DNA of 64,000 nucleotides, from the NCBI GenBank assembly GCA_036674765.1, contig JARVKI010000005.1, positions 682,001 through 746,000 of the forward strand, given 5' to 3'. A program made the position numbers and the translations under genes. The notes under the pieces are model-generated. The model saw only the letters and a list, made by a program, of their open reading frames with translations. It was not told the origin of the DNA and ran no database searches. The number at the start of each line of letters is the position of its first letter. The first letter of the stretch is position 1. The stretch comes from Seiridium cupressi. Lineage: Eukaryota; Ascomycota; Sordariomycetes; Amphisphaeriales; Sporocadaceae. Positions 57,380 through 64,000 of this stretch are shown here, piece after piece.

Positions 57380-58738
57380 ATGAAGTACACGTTGATTCTA
57401 GGCCTCCTGAGCCTTGCATCATTCTCGCAAGCGTGCCTTACCGCTGAAGAGAAAGCTGGCGTCGTTAGACGGAACGGTCGTGTCGATCGCCGTGCAAACA
57501 CAGGACTTGCTATTGGTACTGGCGATCGATTCTCCGGAGGCAGCATAGCGCCCCACGGCCTTGGTACCCAGGCTTCTTCTACAGACCCAGGCCTAATCTT
57601 GAACGTTCAAGAGATCGAGAGTGCTGTTCAAGGCCTCGCCACGGAGTACGGCGTCGAGACTTTCACTACGCCGTACACAACATTCGAGAATAGAAGCATC
57701 CACGGTGGTAAGGCTGGCGGCACAGGTAACAACACGGATGCGTACAGTGTTTACATCAATGCCGGTATCCATGCGCGCGAGAGAGGTGGTCCTGACAACC
57801 TAATATACTTCATTTCTGATCTGCTCTACGCCAATAAGAATAATGTCGGCTTGACCTACGGCAGCAAAACCTACACGGCCGCTAATGTTAAGACGGCCCT
57901 TAGCACGGGCATCGTATTCGTCCCGTTGAGCAATCCTGATGGAGTTGCCTACGATCAGTCATCGAACAGTTGCTGGCGGAAGAACCGAAACACGGCGTCT
58001 GCTACCTCCGGACAGGCCGGAACCATTGGTGTTGATCTGAATAGAAACTTTGATTTCCTCTGGGACTTCCCCAACTTGTTTGCTCCCTCGGTCGCCTCAG
58101 GAACCGCCTCGACAAGCCCTCGGGCAGAGGACTATCACGGAACGGCTGCATTCTCTGAACCGGAGTCGAAAAGTATCAAGTGGGTGTTAGATACTCATGC
58201 CAATGTCGGATGGTTTCTCGACCTCCACTCGGACGCCGGTGTTGTCCTCTACAGCTGGGGCAGCGACGATAATCAATCAAAGGATTCTAGTATGAACTTC
58301 CTGAACTCGACATACGATGATGCGCGAGGCGTGTCGCCGGATCGCAGTGGCCTTGTTTACTCGGAATACACCCCTGCGACGGATTGGTCCCTAAACCTAA
58401 AGACTGCTAAAAGCATTGGTGCTGCTATGATCGCTGCTACTGGACGCAAGTACTCGATCGAACAGGCGTCCGCACTCTACCCAACTTCGGGAGCAAGCGA
58501 TGATTATTCCTACTCCAGACACTTCGCTGACCCGAACTTAAACCTTGTTCATGCTTTCACCGTTGAGTTCGGATTCTCCAACAATCAAGCATCTTGTGGT
58601 TTCTACCCGACGGCAGCGCAATACAAGCAGAGCATTTTGGAGACGAATGCTGGATTCATGGAGCTGTTGTTAGCAGCAGCAGCGAATAGCGCAGAAGCAA
58701 AAGGGTTGGAGTTGGATCACCGACACAGCCGTATGTAG
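57380..58738 (+). CDS. Secreted zinc carboxypeptidase (M14A)
   Basis: Single exon, 452 residues, signal peptide MKYTLILGLLSLASFSQA. Peptidase M14 motifs are in order: zinc-binding HARE at residues 131-134, PLSNPDG, CWRKNR, GVDLNRNFDF, third zinc ligand in FLDLHSDAG, SGASDDY and the catalytic Glu in FTVEFGF. It removes C-terminal residues from peptides outside the cell or in the vacuole. The stretch before the domain is short (about 75 residues), shorter than the propeptide of digestive procarboxypeptidases. A Cys pair (NSCWRKN and ASCGFYP) may form the family disulfide. It stands alone in its transcription unit; a nutritional protease is likely. Confidence 0.94.
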   Translation: MKYTLILGLLSLASFSQACLTAEEKAGVVRRNGRVDRRANTGLAIGTGDRFSGGSIAPHGLGTQASSTDPGLILNVQEIESAVQGLATEYGVETFTTPYTTFENRSIHGGKAGGTGNNTDAYSVYINAGIHARERGGPDNLIYFISDLLYANKNNVGLTYGSKTYTAANVKTALSTGIVFVPLSNPDGVAYDQSSNSCWRKNRNTASATSGQAGTIGVDLNRNFDFLWDFPNLFAPSVASGTASTSPRAEDYHGTAAFSEPESKSIKWVLDTHANVGWFLDLHSDAGVVLYSWGSDDNQSKDSSMNFLNSTYDDARGVSPDRSGLVYSEYTPATDWSLNLKTAKSIGAAMIAATGRKYSIEQASALYPTSGASDDYSYSRHFADPNLNLVHAFTVEFGFSNNQASCGFYPTAAQYKQSILETNAGFMELLLAAAANSAEAKGLELDHRHSRM

Positions 58739-59568
58739 ATGACGGTATTCCAACATTGTTAGGTAATCGAAAGATCCATTCTCCGAATAGTCTCTGGTCA
58801 AATCGCTGTATGGGGCTTGTTGTATGTGTGGCAAGTCGGAATTGGCATCGTTGACGTAACGTCGAACTAAATTATCCACAAGCATATCAACCATGATATA
58901 TGTTTTCGCTTAACAAGCTCATTGCGGGTGTTCAGAAGGATTGATGTTTCTGCTCACTTCAGAACATTGCATCAAATGTCCTATTTTATCCTATACTCAA
59001 GCCGCGATGCCCCCCGTATTAACCCGCTGACTGCTTTCGGATACTGTGTCCAACATCGTTTTACGTCCATTGCCTGAGGGCTGCCATTATAGTGAATGAC
59101 GCTTACTGAGCATTGGTAGTGCCGGTCTTTAGATTGGGCCGGGGTTGCCGGGAGCTAACAATATCTCAAAGTAGCAACCAGCTAACTCCGACTTGAATGA
59201 ACCACTGATGAGTCGGGGAAAGATTGTGAGTATCCGTACTTCTTTCCACTCGTGAACAACAGAAGAAAAACGCAATCTCCGTTGTTTGCGAATATACAAG
59301 AGCTCCCATCGCGAACCGGCTCCCGAAGGCGTGACGTCGCATCAACCGGTGCTAAACCCGAATAGACCCCGGAACTATCCAACATGATGTGATCATAATT
59401 TGTCATCGACTATTGTGTTAAGGTATATGCTAGATAAGTATAAATGACGCAAAGGAGGCATTCGAATATGGTAATGATTTACAAGACATCGACATGACTG
59501 AGCTGGTCAAACCATTTCGACTTGTATTCATAATCCAAATCATTTATTCTTCTTAACACAAAGTCACA
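58739..59568. other. Intergenic
   Basis: 0.83-kb spacer. A TATAAAT at about 59439-59445 lies 124 bp before the ATG of the next gene and may be its TATA box. Otherwise nothing seen. Confidence 0.4.
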
Positions 59569-60333
59569 ATGTCGAAATCCAACAAACTCGCCGGCAAGCA
59601 CGTCCTCGTCATTGGGGGGAGCAAGGGCATTGGTCGCGGCGTAGTGGAAGCCTCGCTGGAGTCTGGCGCCCGCGTGACTCTGGTCGGCTCCTCGCAGAAG
59701 AGCGCGGATACGACTGTGTCCGAGGTCAAGACCCTGTATCCCTCAGCCGATATTGTGGGACTGGGCTGCGACTTATCTCACGAGACCGTGGAGAACGACC
59801 TCGAAGAGCTTTTCAAGAGGGCCGGGCCAGTAAACCATGTCGTCTACACAGCAGCCGACTCCTTGGCCATAGCAGGCCTACAGGATCTTACAGTGGACGT
59901 CATCCGCAAGGCAAGCCAAATGCGTCTCATAGTACCCATCACAGTCGGCAAGGTAGCAGCGCGGCATCTGCCCAAGAGCAGAGACTCGAGCCTCACCATC
60001 ACATCGGGGAGCATCGCCGACAGGCCGAGGCCGAACTGGTCCCTGATTGCCTATATGGGAGCCGGGCTGAACTCCCTGGCACGCAACTTGGCGCTGGATA
60101 TGGCACCCGTTCGCGTCAATGCCGTCGAGCCCGGTTTCGTCGACACGCCGCTCTGGAATGCAAACATGACGTCTGAAGAAAAGGCCGCAATGCTGAAGCG
60201 CATTGGCGACGAGTTCCCCACGGGCCAGGTTGGCCAAGTCGAGGACGTCGCCGAGGCGTATCTTTATTCGATGAAGGACCGGAACTGTACTGGTGAGACA
60301 ATCAAGACGAGGAGCGGGTCGCATTTGATCTAG
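59569..60333 (+). CDS. Atypical SDR lacking the YxxxK motif
   Basis: Intron-free, 254 residues. The cofactor motif GGSKGIGRG is at residues 16-24, and the conserved late motif VRVNAVEPGFVDTPLW is present. In place of catalytic Tyr-xxx-Lys it has SLIAYMGAGLNSLARN, with no Lys four residues after the Tyr. The expected Ser may be that of TSGSIADRPRPNWS. Fungal SDRs of this 'PNW' type are common and poorly characterised. It keeps NAD(P) binding but may use another catalytic base or be non-reductive. NHVVYTAAD replaces the usual NNAG. Its neighbours do not suggest a pathway. Confidence 0.88.
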   Translation: MSKSNKLAGKHVLVIGGSKGIGRGVVEASLESGARVTLVGSSQKSADTTVSEVKTLYPSADIVGLGCDLSHETVENDLEELFKRAGPVNHVVYTAADSLAIAGLQDLTVDVIRKASQMRLIVPITVGKVAARHLPKSRDSSLTITSGSIADRPRPNWSLIAYMGAGLNSLARNLALDMAPVRVNAVEPGFVDTPLWNANMTSEEKAAMLKRIGDEFPTGQVGQVEDVAEAYLYSMKDRNCTGETIKTRSGSHLI

Positions 60334-61182
60334 GGCCGAGTTCGACACCGTGAGGATTATCGGACTAGTTGCATAGGGCTGAGCTTTCACCCGATAGAGA
60401 GGAATTGGATGTAATCTTTCCTACGTTGATATTCACAGACCTATTCTCAGTTCATTTAAAACTGTAATCCATGAATCATCTGTACTCAACCTCGTCAACG
60501 TCTGTCAAATTCCTTAGGCGATGTTTGGGACTTCATATTGATGACAATGGCATTGACGTGCGGGCGCGTCACTACCAGCCATTGATTGCCAGGCACATTT
60601 TAACACTCAATCTGTACAGGAGAATATATGTAAGCTGCGTATCGCTTGGTGAGTACATATATGTTTGTAGGAATAAGAAGACTCTCCATTAACCACTATT
60701 TAATTATATTTCGGGCAAGCAACAAGTACTCATCTCCAAATGACCGACTGGCAACTTCATTTTCAGTCAGGTAAACTCCCAAAGCATCTCATTTTATTCC
60801 CTAGTATTACCCTAATTTGCTTTTCACTATATCATTTCATATCACGCAATCATGTATGCCGCCCACGGTGTGTTCTCGCTGTCTTATACAACTCAACAAG
60901 GATCGCATTTCAGCGACACCGGCGGGGCATACAAGGTGTGCTTTAAACGTTCTCGACCCCTGAACCATGGATGCTATACACGAGGACGAAATCTCTCCGT
61001 ATCTATACTCGCTCTCTTCCGCAACTTTGGTAACAATCAGCCACAGATTTTTGACAACCATGATCCTGATCATCAGAACTTTACTGTGGGGCTCAAGGAA
61101 AGCTTTGACTCCAAGCTAGTACGAGGTATATGCCCTAATTACAGCTTTGACTTCCGGGCACCTGGAAATTAGCTGTCTGTCA
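60334..61182. other. Intergenic
   Basis: Moderately AT-rich spacer with only short unrelated frames; the longest, 60852-61172 on plus, has 106 codons and no resemblance. It holds the 5' flank of the tRNA gene. Confidence 0.4.
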
Positions 61183-61310
61183 TCCGAATTGGTGTAACGG
61201 TCAACATTTCGCGTTTTCACCTTCATATCTGATCTCTCTCTTCTTTGGGAAGAGAAAAGAGAAGAGAAAGTACTACCGCGGAGCTCGGGGTTCGATTCCC
61301 CGATTCGGAG
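61183..61310 (+). tRNA. tRNA-Glu (anticodon UUC) with 56-nt intron
   Basis: The acceptor stem TCCGAAT (61183-61189) pairs with ATTCGGA (61303-61309). The A box TGGTGTAACGG and B box GGTTCGATTCC are present, and the T arm CGGGG/CCCCG closes perfectly. The D stem is GTGT/ACAT. The anticodon loop TTTTCAC gives UUC, with stem TCGCG (61209-61213) pairing with CGCGG (61277-61281). An intron at 61220-61275, one base 3' of the anticodon, is the canonical position. It contains a CT-rich run followed by a GA-rich run that can fold back on each other. The discriminator base is G. Confidence 0.93.
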
Positions 61311-61684
61311 ATACACGTCTTGCTGTGGGCTCGCGGGCATTGGAAGCCATATTTTTGCTTATGGTGGTGCATTCGGTCACTTATTATGCTCACGAGAGAC
61401 GCTGGCTTACATAACAAACTCCTGTGCACTTTATAGTGGGGTATTTGGCAACCGCCAAGGCTGTAATCTGCAGTTATACGAGCGCAGGAAGCCAAACAAA
61501 CGTACATGACTTCATGATTTACCGACCTGGCCACCCAGACATGATTTTTTCTACATTCCGTCCAGGCAAATGGAAACTTCTTAACCCCGTCACTATAAAA
61601 TACTCCTGGTCCAGATCGATCCGTGCTATTCCTTCAACATTGTGGTACTCGAGCTCCAGTGAGGCAGTTGTGACAAGACGTAAT
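61311..61684. other. Intergenic
   Basis: Between the tRNA and Nudix genes; nothing further recognised. Confidence 0.35.
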
Positions 61685-62572
61685 ATGACGACCATAAGAC
61701 TATCAACGCCAGACGTTCCGGTAGCTTTGCCAGATGGCCTATCACAGGATTCGCTGCAAGGGTTCTCGCCCTTCAAGGTATGATGACTGCCTGGATTGTT
61801 ATGGGTTTCCGTTCAACTGACTAAACGACAGCGTTGGCTAGAAAGACTCACCAGCTCTTTGAAGCTGCAGCACACTAACGCATTGCACCCCTTCCACAAA
61901 GAACCGTATACACTGCGCAGCATCACAATACAATCTTATGACTTGTTCGGCGGTAAAAGGCTAGGCTTTCTGAAGCTCAAAGCCGATGTCTCGAACGACA
62001 AGGGCGAGACTCTGCCAGGGTCCGTCTTCCTGCGAGGACCCAGCGTCGCGATGCTCGTGATACTCATTCCAGATGACGTCGAAGCCGGAAGCAAGGAGGA
62101 AGCAGAGGAACGCCATGTTGTTCTGACCGTGCAACCTCGGATACCCGCCGGCAGTCTGGAGTTCGTGGAGCTGCCCGCTGGCATGGTAGATGACGGCACG
62201 TTCTCTGGCGCTGCAGCGAAGGAGATTGAAGAGGAGCTGGACTTTGTGATAAAAGAATCCGAGCTAATGTGCTTGAACGACCTGGTGGGAGAACAAAGTG
62301 AAGTGACTGGCAGTGAAGGTCTCCCTGATGCTATGTATCCATCAGCTGGTGGGTGTGACGAGTTTATACCCATCTTCATGCATGAGCGGCGAGTGGAGAG
62401 GAAGAGTCTTGATGAGTGGACAGGCAAGCTGACCGGTCTGAGGGACCATGGCGAGAAAATTACACTGAAGCTCGTCAAGATGAAGGACCTCTGGAAGAAG
62501 GGCAGGCGCGATGCAAAGTGTTTGGCTGCCGTGGCCCTTTGGGAGGGACTGAAACGGGACGGGAAGGTGTGA
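61685..62572 (+). CDS. Nudix hydrolase (ADP-sugar pyrophosphatase-like)
   Basis: Two exons (61685-61777, 61832-62572) give 277 residues; the 54-nt intron has a GTATGA donor and ACAG acceptor. The start at MTTIRLSTPD is chosen because an upstream in-frame Met adds an unconserved stretch. The Nudix box runs from GMVDDGTFSGAA into AKEIEEELDF, matching Gx5Ex7REUxEExGU loosely: the first Glu position is not Glu and Arg is Lys, but the metal-binding EExE core is intact. LEFVELPAGM precedes it as in ADP-ribose and UDP-glucose pyrophosphatases (NUDT5/NUDT14 type). It hydrolyses a nucleoside diphosphate linked to a sugar; the exact substrate is unknown. Confidence 0.88.
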
Positions 62573-63333
62573 TTTGCTATCGAGAGAGAAAGCGATACTT
62601 CATGCGGTTTGAAGATTGGTTGGATGAAAGTGGTAGAGAATGGTTGACGGCTACATCTCCTTTCCCAACCAAAGAAAAAAAAATATGCGTAGTATTGACT
62701 CCATCTTTCATAAGAGATCTTTAGCAACCAGTTCGGAGCCCCGATATCTGGAGCAAAGACAAACGAAATGCAACTCATTTATCGTGTAAATTTTTCATGG
62801 TAGGCCACTTACCTCTGGGAATGTCTAAGCTTGTTTGACTCTAAGTTGAGCTCATGATGGCAGGACTATACGGAGGGGAATTAGTGGCCATGTATGTGGA
62901 GAGTGCTCATTTAGCAATGTTTGTTGAGTGCTCCACCAAGGATGCAACTGGTTCACTTCGGCTGGTTCGGTGCTATTCTTCTTATCAGAACAGCGAATAC
63001 TAGACGTATCCATTACAAACTTAGCAAATATAGTGAACGCTTCTTGCACATCATTCTTTCATTGGATTCTGTTGAGGATTTTCTATCTCATTTTTATTTC
63101 GCTCTACTAATAGTCATATAGGTCATCAAGTCCTTGTCCGCTGCTGACTTGCACTTCCGTTGGCTATAATGCTATTAATTTGCTACTTCGCTACTTTGGA
63201 GTTGCGGAAGATCACCTGCAGATATAGAATGCTATCTGTGCAGTATATATGGAATATACTAGAGTTATATAGTTACCCTTGTGAAATATCAAGTCATGAA
63301 TATCTCACTGGGAGAATTTACTGTCAGTTGCCA
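62573..63333. other. Intergenic between convergent genes
   Basis: AT-rich, no gene recognised. It must hold the 3' ends of the Nudix and membrane-protein transcripts. Confidence 0.4.
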
Positions 63334-63921
63334 CTAATCCATCTTGTTCCGCCTCAGGAGACCAGAGGTGTCCTGGTGGAACATTCCCAGCAAGTATGCC
63401 GATCTGGTTAAGCAGAGAAACGCCTGATATTTTGTTAGTCCGCATACATATTGTAGCTGTCAAAGTGTGACTGACCGTAGCACCGACATTGCCCCATGTC
63501 ATGGCATTCCATTCGCCCACAGCTGTGAACCTGTCATAACCCAGCAAATAGGCTGTGAAGCCAATGTGCCCAAGATCCGCGATCCATAACGCCCAGAGAT
63601 AGTTTCTGACAACCTTCAGCTCCGAGGTGGTGTACAGGACAGCGACGCCGAGCATGAAAAGAAGCCCATAAGCATTGCCCAGCTGTAACGCCACAAGCCT
63701 TGAATTGTCAGAGTGAGTAACAGTCGTGGTAGTCGATATCTGCTCCTCAATGAACCAGTCTGGAGATATGAAGGGGGCAACGGCGCCAGCTATTCTGGAC
63801 ACGCTTTAGTCTAAGGAGGTCCTTTTCGTCGAAATATAGGCCTTGATGGCATGACTCACAGTGAGATCGGTTCTATCATTGTGAAGACAACCCTAGGGAA
63901 GGTGGGTAATTGGGACGCCAT
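63334..63921 (-). CDS. Small four-helix membrane protein (DUF7704-like)
   Basis: Three exons (63921-63860, 63794-63476, 63423-63334) give 156 residues. Introns of 65 and 52 nt have GTGAGT and GTCAGT donors and CAG acceptors. The second is decided by the join NVGAT|AFLCLTRSAYLLGMF, which restores a hydrophobic helix. The protein has about four membrane segments: FPRVVFTMIEPISL, LQLGNAYGLLFMLGVAVLY, YLWALWIADLGHIGFTAYLLG and the last helix. Motifs EPxS-(L)IAG, ISPDWF and MTWGN are shared with a small family of fungal integral membrane proteins often found as accessory genes. Function unknown. An in-frame Met 13 codons upstream (63960) is an alternative start. Confidence 0.82.
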
Positions 63922-64000
63922 CTCGAGAGCTTTGCGAGTCCGAATAGCTCGTGATAGCATATGTGTAAAACAAACTTGTGTGGGCCAAAAGTCTTCAGCA

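Noticed and set aside
60852..61172. 106-codon plus-strand frame upstream of the tRNA
   Set aside because: No resemblance and AT-rich surroundings; likely chance.
1..64000. CRISPR arrays, rRNA genes, prokaryotic operons
   Set aside because: Gene structure is eukaryotic with spliceosomal introns; no regularly spaced short repeats or rRNA sequence seen.

Overview
This window comes from a filamentous ascomycete (Pezizomycotina). Its genes carry short GT-AG introns of about 43-160 nt with CTAAC/CTGAC branch sites, it has a single tRNA-Glu with an intron, and it encodes a very large fungal-type nonribosomal peptide synthetase (NRPS). I cannot place it to genus. Exon joins below were worked out by eye from splice signals and frame.

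Left and centre (1-30 kb) hold a secondary-metabolite cluster. In order: an ABCB-type multidrug ABC transporter running off the left edge (minus strand); a conserved secreted protein of unknown function; a Fe(II)/2-oxoglutarate (2OG) oxygenase with an HxD motif; a gene-free AT-rich gap holding a 234-bp inverted-repeat element that looks like a MITE; an MFS transporter; an isopenicillin-N-synthase-like 2OG oxygenase; and a five-exon NRPS gene at 12997-30096. The NRPS reads A-T-C five times, with no starter C domain and no epimerase, N-methyltransferase or thioesterase. It ends in a C-terminal condensation-like (CT) domain, which predicts a pentapeptide released by cyclisation and decorated by the two 2OG oxygenases.

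Right of the NRPS (30-41 kb) a PARP-type zinc-finger gene is followed by decaying genes. These are a cytochrome P450 pseudogene with a stop inside the heme-binding loop, an ABCC-type transporter with a frameshift, an in-frame TGA and a damaged Walker A, and a relic of a fungal STAND-type N-terminal domain. A short-chain dehydrogenase (SDR) at 42 kb may or may not belong to the cluster.

From 43 kb to the end the content is mostly ordinary: a mitochondrial serine/homoserine O-acyltransferase homologue, an unknown N-terminally anchored protein, ribosomal protein uL14, a 5-kb gene-poor stretch, a damaged alpha-carbonic anhydrase, a TcdA/Tcd1-like tRNA-modifying enzyme, a secreted M14 carboxypeptidase, an atypical SDR lacking YxxxK, tRNA-Glu(UUC), a Nudix hydrolase and a small four-helix membrane protein.

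The main unknown system is the five-module synthetase with two non-heme iron oxygenases and several efflux pumps, part of whose right flank has been pseudogenised.
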